A DNA stretch of 64,000 nt, taken from NCBI GenBank assembly GCA_025594325.1, contig JANHCV010000004.1, forward strand, positions 1,674,001-1,738,000, given 5' to 3'. The stretch is from Blastocladiella emersonii ATCC 22665 (Eukaryota > Blastocladiomycota > Blastocladiomycetes > Blastocladiales > Blastocladiaceae). The notes beneath the pieces were generated by a model. That model was not told where the DNA came from. It ran no database searches and worked only from the letters and a program-made list of their open reading frames with translations. A program made the position numbers and the translations under genes. Positions 9,923 to 20,689 of this stretch are shown piece by piece; positions within the stretch are counted from its first letter, which is position 1; each line of letters starts with the position of its first letter.

Positions 9923-11622
9923 ATGTCGACGTACTCTGCCCGCGACACGCACAAGGCGAGCTCGCAGGCCGACTCGCGGTACCGGTACACGAGCACCGGG
10001 CCGCAGCGCAAGAACCGCATCTCGTACTTTTACGACGACGATGTGTCGACCATCCACTACGGTGTACGCGCTGCGCTCTGCGGGGTCCGCAGCACGAGCC
10101 CGTGCTGACGCTGCTGTCTGTCTCTCCCGCATCCAGAAACGGCACCCGATGAAGCCGCAGCGCATGACGCTCACGCACGAGCTCGTCTTGCACTACGGGC
10201 TGCACGAGCGCCTCGAAATGTACGAGCCGCGCATGGCGACCGAGGAGGAGCTCAAGCAGTTCCACGTCGCCGACTACATTGATTTTCTGCGCACGTACGT
10301 TTCGTTGCGCGCACCTGCTGTCTCAGTGGGGAAACCGCGCTGACCCAACTGCTGCGCGGCGCCGTAGAGTGACCCCCGACAACATCAATGCGTTCAAGGA
10401 CACGCTGAGCCGGTTCAACGTGGGCGACGACTGCCCGATCTTCCACGACCTGTACAAGTTCTGCCGCATCTCGGCGGGCGGGTCGATCGAGGCGGCGCGC
10501 CGCATCAACGTCGGGTCGTCGGACATTGCCATCAACTGGAGCGGCGGGCTGCACCACGCCAAGAAGATCGAGGCGTCCGGGTTCTGCTACGTCAACGACA
10601 TTGTGCTGGCCATCATGGAGCTGCTGCGGTGCCACGCGCGTGTGCTGTACATTGACATTGACGTGCACCACGGCGACGGCGTGCAGGACGCCTTTGCCAA
10701 GACGGACCGCGTCATGACCGTGTCGTTCCACCGGTTCGGCCCCACCAGCGACGGCGGCGAGTTCTTCCCGGGCACCGGCGCCATCGACGAGGTCGGCCAC
10801 GGCCGCGGCAAGTACTACTCGGTCAACGTGCCGCTCAAGGCCGGCATGGACGACGCGACGTACGTGGCGCTGTTCAAGGACGTGATGAACAAGGTCATGG
10901 AAGTGTACCGCCCCGGCGCGGTCGTGATCCAGTGTGGCGCCGACTCGCTCGGGTGCGACCGGCTCGGGACCTTCTGCCTGTCGATCGAGGGCCACGGGCA
11001 GTGTGTCGAGTACATGAAGACGTTCGACGTGCCGCTGATCGTCCTGGGCGGCGGCGGGTACACGGTGCGCAACGTGGCGCGGTGCTGGGCCAACGAGACG
11101 GCGCTGCTCGTCAACGCCAAGCTGCCCAACGCGATCCCGCCGCACGCCTTCCTCGACTTTTACGGGCCCGACTTCAAGCTGCACCCGCGCATCCACGACC
11201 AGCTGCGCAACGAGAACACGCCCGAGGACCTGACGCGCATCCGCGCCGCCATCTTCGAGCAGCTGCGCTACATCATCCACGCGCCCTCGGTCCAGATGCA
11301 TCACGTCCCGCCGTCCATTGACGCCATGACCGAGGACGGATGGGCCGCCCAGCGCGAACGCCAGCTCGAGCTCCAGGCCGATCTCGACGCCAAGGCGCGA
11401 CTTGGCATGCACAACGGCGGCAAGTACGCCGAGAACGACTACTACCGCGACGAGGCCGACCACGACGAGGAAGGCGGCGGCGGCGACGATTTCGCGCGGT
11501 GGGCGCGGGCACAAGCCGCCGCGGCAGCAGCGGCAGCCGGATCGTCCTCGTCGGGCGCAGGCACCTCGAGCTCAAGCGCGCCAGATGCCATGGACGTGGA
11601 CAAGGCGGCAGGAGCATCCTAG
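9923..11622 (+). CDS. HOS2: class I histone deacetylase, HOS2/HDAC3-like
   Basis: Join 9923..10063, 10137..10294, 10368..11622 gives 517 aa with two 73-nt introns. The protein is a zinc-dependent deacetylase. The His dyad is LHHAKK (162-163), zinc ligands are D198 and H200 (DIDVHHGDG) and D292 (GADSLG), and the transition-state Tyr is Y331 (GGGGYTVRN). The motifs RFNVGDDCPIF, DFYGPDFKLHP and HAPSVQMHHVPP place it with Hos2/HDAC3 rather than Rpd3; this group is the catalytic subunit of the Set3C/SMRT-type complex. About six extra residues (PTSDGG) interrupt the usual HxFGEFFPGTG segment. The last 50 residues are Ala/Ser low complexity. Confidence 0.94.
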
Positions 11623-11771
11623 TTTGAATTTAATTACTTCTTCACAGTTGTGTCCTGACCCTGAACAGAAGAAAACAAGGCAAGAGGTAGTACTCAGAAT
11701 GACGAGGTGTATTGAGCAGCGCGCGTCATCAAGAGCAGCGTCGTATCGTTTGAAGGGGGGAAGGGGAGACC

Positions 11772-12733
11772 TTACTCGACGTTGGTGGTCTGGAGACCCT
11801 TGAACGAGTCGACGGCGACGTACTCGACGAGGGCGTACATGCGCTCGGCGGCCTTCTCGTCGTCGTTGCGCTTGCGCGAGATGCGGAGGCGCATGCGGTG
11901 GGGCACCGACTTGACACCGCGCTCCCAGACGGCGACGTTGAGCTCGGGGGCGAGACGGATGTCCTTGGTGCCCATGTGCTTGGCGGCGAACTCGCGGATG
12001 GCCTTGATGGCCTTGGGGGCACGCTTCTTGAACGAGCTGTGGTCGGGGGAGCGAGTGCGGGGTCAGGATGCGGTCTAGTTTTCGCGAGTGGGCGGGCCAA
12101 GAGCGCAAGTTTGGCGTCGAGGCCAGGCGGCGGCGACCCGGCGGGTCAGGAGCCGAGTGCAAGTGCAAGTGGGACGTAGGGAGCCGGATCGAGATGCGAT
12201 CACGGCGACCGGCGACGCGGGAAGTCGCATGGGCTCGGAAAACGAGCGGCCGAGCGGCGGCGTGCGCGACGCTGCATGCGATTGAGCGGGTGTCGACCGC
12301 ACGCAGCGACGCGCGAGCAACAAACAAGACCAGAACCCCATGTTTCTCACCCGGCGCATTGGCCGTCTCCCCGGCACCACGATCGCCTCCCGAGGGAAGC
12401 CGACCGGGTGACGAGGTTGAGTAGACGGCCAACTATGAGCCCTGCCCGCGAGGAGCATGCGGCTCACGTCCCAGTGCACTCACACATCGGCCTCTGACCC
12501 AACCGAGACGCACGCACGCCGCGACCGTCCGCCTGACGGGCAACCCGCGCGACACCGGAGCGCAGCGACGGGGAGCCCACGGCTTCGGGCACGCGAACGG
12601 CGGGGCGCAGCGGAGGGGATCAAGGGGAACCAGATGCAGATACGGACGTGCCGAACACCGAGCGGTGCAGGTGGATGGTGTACTCGCGGGTAACAACCTC
12701 CTCGGAAGCGGAACGCTTGAAGCCCTTGACCAT
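11772..12733 (-). CDS. RPL31: 60S ribosomal protein eL31
   Basis: Join complement(11772..12036, 12648..12733) gives 116 aa, the usual size. The start ([20 protein letters not shown]) continues after splicing into [37 protein letters not shown] and [16 protein letters not shown], all family hallmarks. The protein sits near the peptide exit tunnel of the large subunit. The coding intron (12037-12647) is 611 nt, roughly ten times the local norm. A strong donor (GTAAGTACG, at 12902-12910 on the minus strand) and an acceptor just before the ATG (CTCGCAG) indicate a second, 171-nt intron in the 5' UTR (12740-12910). I saw no box C/D snoRNA in either intron. Confidence 0.95.
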
Positions 12734-12739
12734 TTTTGA

Positions 12740-12910
12740 CTGCGAGGCGAGCGGACGGGCGGATGGTTGCGCGTGGTCAGCTCGGGGTTTCACGGTGGTG
12801 GCGGCCGTCTCGGCAGCGCCTGCCGGCTGGGCATTCGTCCGTTCGGCGGCGGCGGCGGGCGGGCAGGCGCTGCGCTGATGCATGGCAGTTACATGGGGTG
12901 TCGTACTTAC
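12740..12910 (-). other. probable 5' UTR intron of RPL31
   Basis: GTAAGTACG donor, a CTGAC branch-like sequence and a CTCGCAG acceptor ending 6 nt before the ATG at 12733. Leader introns are common in fungal ribosomal-protein genes; transcript evidence is needed. Confidence 0.6.
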
Positions 12911-13069
12911 GACTAGTGGGGGTTTTCCGAGTATGACGGGGAGGGCGAGCAGGCTATCTTGAACGCAAGCGGTTTGACCCACCGAGAGCGTGGCGCCGCC
13001 CGACAGCGCGCCTTCCCGTTGGTCGAGAATCACATGTGGCTCAGCCACAGCAAAGGGACTCTCTTCGCT

Positions 13070-14008
13070 TCACGCGCTCGCAAAGCACTGCTCACCCACG
13101 CTCCAGTGTGATCTCCAATGCAATCCTGACCATTTACATGTGAACTTGTCGCAGCGCTCGTGCAGCGCTCGTGCAGCGCCGAACCCAAGGCAAGGTCGCT
13201 CGAGGACGGCGCGCACACGATGACGGCCCGGCCCGTACTGCACTTGGTCCCGCTCACCGAGGGACCCGGCGTGGATCGCGATGCGCAACGTGTCGTTGTT
13301 GCCCCATTGCGGCGAGATGATGATGCGCCCGCAGAGCTTGTTCGCTTCGGCGTCGCCTGGCGCTTCGGCCACGGCGACCGGCCGCGCGAGGTCTGCGCCT
13401 GCGGACTCGCTGAACTGCAGCTGAATCGAGTGATTCGTGAGGACCCTGGCCTTGGACGCGATCTCAGTTGCCGCATTCGCCCGATCGCGGTCGCGCTGGC
13501 GTGACAGCTGCTTCCTCTTGGGGCTACGTGCTGGGCACGGCGCGGGTTTGCCAAACCCGCTCGTCGCGCTTTGCCCGGTCCTGTGGATCCCTCGCACGCT
13601 TCCGCTCATATGCGGTCCGCCGCCGCACCGCAGCTGCCGCGTCTCGCCGCGCCTTGGCCGTCGCCCTCCGCTGCACGCGCTTGTACTGCATTGTCTGCGA
13701 TCCGTCGGCGTAGTGGGGACCTGCAAGAAGGAAGCCGTACAGGCTAGCGTCGAGCTCGCGCCTTTGGCGACGAACGAACATAGCGCGAGGCGATGGCGCA
13801 GCGTAGGGTGGTGGCGGGTCGCGACCTCGCACGGCGAGACCTGTACAGGCGCGCTGCACGCGATGCCAAGGTCGCTGTACACGAGCAGGTATATCACAGG
13901 CGCAAGAACCCGCGCGACGATAGGATCTCGGCTTAGTACTCGAGGAAGCTGGGAAACAAGCGGCCTCAAGTTACTTGAGAGCGACGCATCGGAAGGCTTG
14001 CGCCACAC
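13070..14008 (-). CDS. possible spliced uncharacterised protein; exon limits unclear
   Basis: Two adjacent minus-strand blocks have coding-like third-position bias in different frames. One runs about 13720-13560 ([19 protein letters not shown].., Arg/Ala-rich helix). The other runs about 13540-13155 ([18 protein letters not shown].. through [20 protein letters not shown]). A CTTGCAG acceptor sits just before the first. Joining the two in frame would require a 35-nt intron (about 13527-13561), shorter than any other here, or an undetected lesion. The outer coordinates are those of the longest open frame. I do not recognise a domain. It could be a real small gene between RPL31 and TRS20 or a decayed one. 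Confidence 0.3.
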   Translation of the reverse strand: MWRKPSDASLSSNLRPLVSQLPRVLSRDPIVARVLAPVIYLLVYSDLGIACSAPVQVSPCEVATRHHPTLRHRLALCSFVAKGASSTLACTASFLQVPTTPTDRRQCSTSACSGGRRPRRGETRQLRCGGGPHMSGSVRGIHRTGQSATSGFGKPAPCPARSPKRKQLSRQRDRDRANAATEIASKARVLTNHSIQLQFSESAGADLARPVAVAEAPGDAEANKLCGRIIISPQWGNNDTLRIAIHAGSLGERDQVQYGPGRHRVRAVLERPCLGFGAARALHERCDKFTCKWSGLHWRSHWSVGEQCFASA

Positions 14009-14061
14009 CCCGGGGAGACACGGGCATCGAAACGCGTCTATGAGTGATATCGGACAGGAAT

Positions 14062-14616
14062 TTACAGGTAGCGCTTGGCGAGGGTGCGGACCTTGACGTC
14101 AAAGGCTGGGCTGGTGATGGGCGCGTTGACCTCGTAGAAGGGGTTGAGCATGGCCTTGATGTACAGCTCGTACACGTCTCCGAAGAAGCCGCGGATCCCG
14201 TCCTCGTTCTTGGCCGTGTGCAACAGCATGAACCGGACATCTGGAGGCGGGTGGGTGGTGAGCAGGTGGTCCACCTCATGTGTGGCGCAGCGAGAGGACG
14301 AGGTGACGTACTTCCTGCCGTGACAAAGGCGCTCACGAACCAGTCGTTGAACTTGTCGACGATGCGCAGGTACGTGTTCGGGGTCGTCCACATGGCGTCG
14401 TCCACAAAGTCGAGGGCGGCGTGCAGCACAAACTGGTGCAAGTGCTTGCCGTCGTCCTACGCACACGAGCGAGAACCCACACAACAACCGAGTTCAGCAT
14501 GGCGCGAGAGGCTCGCAGTGGGACGAGCAGGCGGCAGCTACCTTGAGCGGGTTGCCGATCGCGGCCTCGTAGATGGGGCTGTCGCGGGTCCCGATGATGG
14601 CAAAGTAGTAGCTCAT
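14062..14616 (-). CDS. TRS20: TRAPP complex subunit Trs20 (sedlin, TRAPPC2)
   Basis: Join complement(14062..14240, 14312..14456, 14542..14616) gives 132 aa with introns of 71 and 85 nt. The longin-type fold is clear: [20 protein letters not shown] at the start, [18 protein letters not shown] and [16 protein letters not shown] in the middle, [18 protein letters not shown] and [16 protein letters not shown] near the end. Human sedlin is 140 aa, so this is full length. Trs20 is a core subunit of the TRAPP tethering complexes that activate Rab1/Ypt1 on ER-Golgi and autophagy membranes. The ATG lies 289 bp from the divergent LUC7 start. Confidence 0.95.
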
Positions 14617-14905
14617 GGCGCGTGTTTCGCGTTGCGTCGAGTCCGGCGGCGCTGCGTGCAGAGATACATGGACGCCCGTGGCGGTTTGGGTAATGAGGAC
14701 CACCGGCGGCGTGCAGCCGACGCGAAAAAGAGGCGACGCGCCCAGCATCGGGTCAGGTGAGCGAGGCTGACTGCTTCTCGTCGCTCTTCGCTCGCCGCGC
14801 ACTTTTCGCGGCCGGCCGCTCGTCGCTTCCCACTGGTCTCCGCAGCATCCAGCGCGCCGCGGTCAGTCCACCCCTGCCGCGCCGCCCGACTCGCCGCAAC
14901 GCACC

Positions 14906-16528
14906 ATGGCGGACTTTATGCGCAAGATGATCCAGGAGATGATGGGGGAGGAGGCGCTGGACGGGCGCACCCACACGTCCATCTCGTTCGACAACCCGCG
15001 CGTGTGCCGCGGCCACCTCGAGGGCGTGTGCCTGCACGAGCTCTTCTTCAACACGGTACGCACACGTCGCTTGATTGCCCACGAACGCGCGCGCGCTGAC
15101 ACCCGCCCGCAATCCGTAGAAACTCGACCGCGGCGACTGCACCAAGATCCACTCGGCCAAGCTCAAGGCCGAGTACGAGGCGGCCAAGGAGCAGGGCAAG
15201 GACGTGAGCTTCATCGAGCACGAGCTGGAGCGCGAGCTCGCCGTGCTCGTGGCCGACTGCGACCGCCGCATCCGCAACGCCAACGAGCGCGTCGCGCAGG
15301 ACGTGGCCCCGCCGCGCATGGGCCAGCTGGTGCGTCGTCCACTGCGTGTTTGGTCTCGTCGCAGCCTCGCTAACCCCCCTGCGCGTGTGTAGCAAGACGA
15401 GATTGCGCGGCTCGAGAAGATCATCCACGACATGGCGACCGAGTCCGAGAAGCTCGGCGAGGAGGGCGAGGTCGAAAGGGCCATGGAGCTCACCGACAAG
15501 ATTGACGAGGTCAAGAAGGAGAAGGCCGACAAGGAGGTGCGTGTGCCTCGCGTCGCGCTCGGGACCGAGGCGTATGACTGACGTCCCTGCACCCCCGACG
15601 TGTAGACGGAACTCCGGTCCATGACGATGCTCGAGACGAGCTCCAACCAGCGGATGCGCGTGTGCGAGATCTGCGGCGCGTTCCTCGCGGCCACCGACGA
15701 GGACCGTAGGTCCGTTTACCCCTCGCCCTGTCCCCGCGCGGACCGAACCCATCGCTAACGGCCCACCAACCGTGTAGAATCGCGGACCACTTTGTGGGCA
15801 AGATGCACGTGGGGTACGATAAGGTGCGCACGGTTCTCAACGCTCTCCGCACGCGGCTGCGCGGGTACCGCGGCGGCGCCCCCGCTCCGCGCGGCATCAG
15901 CGGGTCGCGCGATGGCGGCGACCGGGCACCGGCTGACCGCTCCTCGTCGTACCGGCGCCGGTCGCGGTCCAGATCGCGCTCGCGCGACCGGTGGAACAGC
16001 GGCGGCGGCGGCCCGCGCCGCGGCGGATACGACGACCGCGACCGGTATGGCTACGGCGGCGGCGGCGGCCGCGGTGACTACCGCGACCGCGGCGACCGTT
16101 ACGGCTACGACCGGTACAGCTACGGCGGTGGGCGCGACCGGGACCGCGATCGCGGCGGCCGCGGTGGCGACTATCGGTATGGCGGCGGCGGCGACTCGCG
16201 CGGCGGGTCGTACCGCGGGCGTGACCGGTCGCGGTCGCGGTCCCCGCCGGCGCGCGGGTCCAGCACGCGCAGCGTGTCGCGGTCCATCAGCCCGCCGCGC
16301 AGCACGACCAGCAGCAACCCCGGCACCGGATCCGGTCCTCGCAGCAGCGCGCTCGGCTCGGCGCCCGAAGGTGCGCGTCTCCCTGCTCCCTCTGCTGCGG
16401 CTTCCGCCGCGTCCCTGTCCGCGGCGAGCTCGGCGGTGCCCGGCTCCTCGACCGCGCCCCTCGCCCTCGCCCCAGCACGCGGCAACAACGACGACGATGA
16501 CGCCGACAAGGAGGAGGGTGAGCTGTAA
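14906..16528 (+). CDS. LUC7: U1 snRNP-associated splicing factor Luc7
   Basis: Join 14906..15055, 15120..15329, 15393..15536, 15606..15709, 15778..16528 gives 452 aa; the four introns are 63-69 nt. The N-terminal CCCH-type finger contains CRGHLEGVCLHELFFNT, a coiled coil follows (KAEYEAAKEQGKDVSF; IARLEKIIHDMATESEKL), and the C2H2-type finger reads MRVCEICGAF..DHFVGKMHVGY. The last 200 residues are an RS- and GGY/RGG-rich low-complexity tail, longer than in yeast Luc7 and more like metazoan LUC7L proteins. Luc7 helps U1 snRNP select 5' splice sites, a busy job in a genome with so many short introns. Confidence 0.95.
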
Positions 16529-16756
16529 GGCTCCCCACCCTCACTCGTTCAAGCTCAAGCACGATCCGTCTCGCCCAGGCCCAGAGGTGCGCCCCCACGA
16601 CTGAAGCTCACACCCCACCGCACCTCTGCTCCCGGACACACTTTTGCTCTGCTCGCCTAGGCGCCCGCTCCGGTTCCTGATATACACGCTCTCCCGCGCT
16701 CCATCGCCGCATGTGTGCTACGCTAAGGGTTGATCTATTGGACGATGAGGAGACTG

Positions 16757-17209
16757 CTACTGCGAGGTCTCCTTGGCCCACTCGGCGGGCGTCTTGGTGC
16801 GCAGCTGCAGGGCGTGCAGGCCGGCGCGCAGCTCGTCGCCGAGCACCTCGTAGATGAGGCGGTGGCGGGCGATGAGGGGCTGTATGCGGGGTCAGCTCGA
16901 GCACCGTGAGGGAGAGAAACGAGGAAAACGCACCTTGCCCAGGAACACGGGCGACACGACCGTGACGCGGAAGTGGGTCTCGACGGGCTTGAGCCCCTTC
17001 ATGGCGGCGTGCCCCGCGTGCTTGCTGCTGTCGTCGAGGATCTCGAGCACCTCGGGCGCGCACGCCGCCGTCAGCTTGACGTGGATCTGCTCGGCGACCG
17101 AGCCGGCCGGGTACGAGGCAGCGGGAGCGGCAGCGGCGGTGGTCGACATGGTGGCGGCACGGAGAGCCGACGACGTTGTTGCGGTCAGTGAGCGGGCGAG
17201 AGCGAACAT
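16757..17209 (-). CDS. BOL1: BolA-like protein (Fe-S/monothiol glutaredoxin partner)
   Basis: Join complement(16757..16879, 16934..17209) gives 132 aa with a 54-nt intron. The BolA domain shows LEILDDSSKHAGH, ETHFRVTVVSPVFLGK and, after the intron, PLIARHRLIYEVLGDEL then GLHALQLRTKTPAEW. BolA proteins work with monothiol glutaredoxins in handling [2Fe-2S] clusters. The start at 17209 gives MFALARSLTATTSSALRAAT, an acid-free amphipathic leader typical of mitochondria. A second in-frame ATG at 17149 (MSTTAAAAP) would make a cytosolic form. Its ATG is 201 bp from the divergent VPS35 start. Confidence 0.93.
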
Positions 17210-17410
17210 GGCGGCGGCGAAGGATCGATCGGACAAGGAAGGGGGAGCACGGGCACGCCAGCTGGCCGACCCGCCGGCCGACCCGCCTGGCCGACGCGCG
17301 GCGGGACGCGTGGTGTTGACTTCGCGCCCGCCGCCCCTCCCCCCTCTCCCTACTCACGCCAAGACGCCGACGCAGCGCAGGCGCACGCAGCTCCCCGCAA
17401 CGCACCGACC

Positions 17411-20400
17411 ATGTCGCAAATGGACCTCAGCATCGCGCCGCCCGAGGAGCAGATGCGCATCCTCCAGGAGGGCCTCGGGCGCGTCAAGGCGCACGCCTTC
17501 CACATGCGCAAGAGCCTGGTGCGTTCCGGTTGCGCTCTTGGGACGCGGGCAAGCCTAACGACCGCGCCCATACCCACAGGACGCCGACCGCATCATGGAG
17601 TCGGTCAAGCACGCGCTCGAGATGGTGGCCGAGCTGCGCATCGGCGCGCTGACGCCGAAAAACTACTACGAGCTGTACATGCTGGCCTTCGACAACCTGC
17701 GCTACATGGCCTCGGTGCTGACCGACGCGCACCGCGCCGGCCGCTGCAACCTCGCCGAGCTGTACGAGCTCGTCCAGTACTCGGCCACCATCGTCCCGCG
17801 CCTCTACATGATGATCACCGTCGGCTCCGCCTACATGCCCATTGGCGAGACCCCGATCCGTGTCATCCTGCGCGACCTCATCGACATGTCGCGCGGCGTC
17901 CAGCACCCGGTCCGCGGCCTCTTCCTAAGACACTACCTCAGCAGCATGACCAAGGACTACCTCCCCGAGTCCGCTCCGCCCGTCTTTGACTCAGCACCGC
18001 CGAGCCCCGTGCTCGGGCCCGAGGACCCTGCGGCCGAGTCGGCGGCGGCCGCGGCGGTGCCTGCCCCTGCCAGTCCCGACGCGGATGCTGCCGCCGATGC
18101 CAGCGCTGCTGTTCTCCCCGTCGACGACGCTGGCGCCGCCGCGACCACCAGCGGCGACGCTGCTGTCTCTGCCGCCGCCCCCGCGACGAGCCAGCTCGAG
18201 TCGGTCCCGACCTCGCCCGCCACCCAGTCCCCACCCACCCTCCCGCCGCCTCCCTACGCCACCGGCACCGCGATCCCCGAGCGGTCGCCGACCTTCCACG
18301 GCACCGTGGACGACTCGATCGGGTTCGTGATGCAGAACTTTGTCGAGATGAACAAGCTGTGGGTGCGGCTGCAGCACCAGGGGTCGCTCAAGGACCGCGA
18401 GCGGCGCGAGGCCGAGCGGCGCGAGCTGCGGATCCTGGTCGGCACCAACATTGTGCGGCTCAGCCAGCTCGAGGCCGTCGACCTGCGCATGTACAAGACC
18501 AAGATCCTGCCGCCCATCCTCGACCAGATCATCAACTGCCGCGACGTGATCGCCCAGGAGTACCTCATGGAGGTCATCATCCAGGTCTTCCCCGACTCGT
18601 TCCACCTCCGCGCCCTCGAGCCCATCCTCGCCGTCACGGCGCAGCTCCAGGCCCAGGTCAATATCAAGACCATCATCGTCGCCCTCATCGACCGCCTCCG
18701 CGCGTTCGCCGCCGAGCGGCAATCTGCCGCCGCTGCTGCTGCTGCTGCCGCTGGCACCGCCACCGCGGCGGCGGGGGCCGAGGAGGAAGAGGACGGGATC
18801 CCCGAGAACCTGCACCTGTTCGACGTGTTCTGGGGCCAGATCACGCAGGTGATCACGGCGCGGCCGGACCTCGGCATCATGGACATCTCGTCGCTGCTGC
18901 TGTCGCTGATCCAGCTGTCGGTCGCGTGCTACCCGGACCAGATCGCGTACGTGGACCAGATCCTGCGGTTCGCGCGCGAGCAGGTGCTCAAGGTCGTGGG
19001 CACGTCCGAGCTCGGCCAGGCCGCGACCGTGGCCAACTTCCAGGCGCTCCTGCTCGCCCCGCTGCAGCAGCCCATCGGCGTCGCCGGGATCAACAGCGCG
19101 GGGTCCCCCGCCCGGTCCATCATGTGGATCCTCCAGCTGCCCAACGACGCCCAGGCGTTCCGCGAGCTCCTCGCCATGCAGCCGTACACGACGCGCCACG
19201 CCGTCGCCCTGTTCATGGTCACGCACCTCGTCCGCCAGCGCGCCCAGATCGACGCCGAGAACCACCTCGTCGCCCTCGTCGAGTGCATCCAGGTCATGGT
19301 CAAGGACCAAAAGGACGGCCCGCTGTGGAAGAACACGGGCCTGTTCGTCGAGCGCGAGGCCCTCGGCAACCTGCACGCCGGGTACCGCACGGGCAGCGCG
19401 TCGGCGGGCGCCGCGGGGCTCGCGGCGGAAGAGGCCGAGAAGCGGCGCGAGCAGCTCGACGAGCTCGCCCTCGAGCAGTCGCAGGTCGCCAAGTTTGTGT
19501 CCCTGATCTACCACCCCGACACGGGCGTCCACGCGCAGCTGCTGTCGGTGGCGCGAAAGTACCTCGCCGAGGGCGGCGGGTTCCGCCTCAAGCACACGTT
19601 CCCGGCGCTGCTGTACCAGGCGGTCCGCGTGATTGACCGGATCGCCATCAAGCACGCGGCGGCGGGCACCGAGATCGGGACCACCATGGCGCCCGGCGCC
19701 CGCGAGACCGAGCTCATGAACATGTTCAAGTACGTGCACCAGGTCGTCACCGCGGTGCAGCACAAGTCGGACGACGTGGTGCTCGCGACGCAGCTGTTCC
19801 TGGTTGCGGCACGCGCGGCCGACCGCGTCGTGCTCGAGGAGATCGCGTACGAGTTCTTTGTGTCGGCGCTCACCGTGTACGAGGAGTGCATCAACGACTC
19901 GCGGGTCCAGTTCACGACGCTGACCAGCATCGTCAACACGCTGCTCGAGTGCACCGTGTTCGCCGTCGACAACTACGACACGCTCAGCACCAAGTGCACG
20001 CTGCACGCGTCGCGGCTGCTGAAGCGGCCCGACCAGTGCCGCGCCGTCGTGCAGTGCAGCCACCTGTTCTGGCCCGCGGCGCCCACGTCGCGGCTCGAGT
20101 ACCGCGACGCGAAACGCGTGCTCGAGTGTCTCCAGAAGGCGCTCAAGTTCGCCGACGCGTGCCTCGACTCGGTCATGAACGTCGAGCTGCTCGTCGAGAC
20201 GCTCGTCCGGTACATCTACTTCTACGAGAAGGGGTGCCCGCTCGTCGCCGTCAAGCACATCAACGGGCTCCTCGAGCTCATCGCCACCAACCTCGCCAAC
20301 CTCCAGGACGCGGCCCGCGCAGGCGACAACGAGCCGCTCATCAACGGCAACAACATCAACCTGTACCGCGGGTTCTCGGCGTCGTCGCTCGTCGGACTCG

Positions 20401-20600
20401 ATGTCGGCGGCGGGTCCTCGGCTGTCGCGGGCGCGGTTGCCGCGGGTGGCGGTGCCGCTGGGATCAACAACCTTCACGCCGTCGCCAGCCACTTCCGCCG
20501 TACCTGCGCCATGCTCGTCGACCGCAAGAGCAATCCACCAAAGACGCTCGGCGAGGGGCCGCTGTACAACGAGATCGTGGTGCCACAGGTCTCGCAGTAG
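17411..20600 (+). CDS. VPS35: retromer core subunit Vps35
   Basis: Join 17411..17518, 17580..20600 gives 1042 aa; the 61-nt intron is near the start. The conserved N-terminal Vps26-binding motif PRLYMMITVGSAYM is at about 109-122, and the rest is the alpha-solenoid of HEAT-like repeats (for example DVIAQEYLMEVIIQVFP; HVLRRLKHTFPALLYQ-like helices near the C terminus). Vps35 scaffolds cargo-selective retromer for endosome-to-Golgi retrieval. An Ala/Pro/Ser-rich insertion of about 100 residues (about 167-277) separates the N-terminal helices from the FVEMNKLWVRLQHQG segment. A second short Ala run lies near residue 415. The protein is longer than human VPS35 (796 aa) mainly through these insertions. 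Confidence 0.95.
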
Positions 20601-20689
20601 TGGAGCGTTTTGTTCGTGTGTGTGATTCCCTTCAGTGTCGTTCCCAGTTTTCCGCTTGCGCAAATCAATCAATCATTCATTACCGAATC

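Noticed and set aside
10252-11514. 420-codon open frame opposite the deacetylase
   Set aside because: Antisense shadow of HOS2; the plus strand has all class I deacetylase motifs.
12037-12647. snoRNA inside the long RPL31 intron
   Set aside because: No TGATGA box C followed by a CTGA box D with flanking complementarity was found by eye on the minus strand.
17991-20672. 893-codon open frame opposite VPS35
   Set aside because: Typical antisense shadow of a GC-rich gene; Arg/Asp/His/Glu-rich with no domain.
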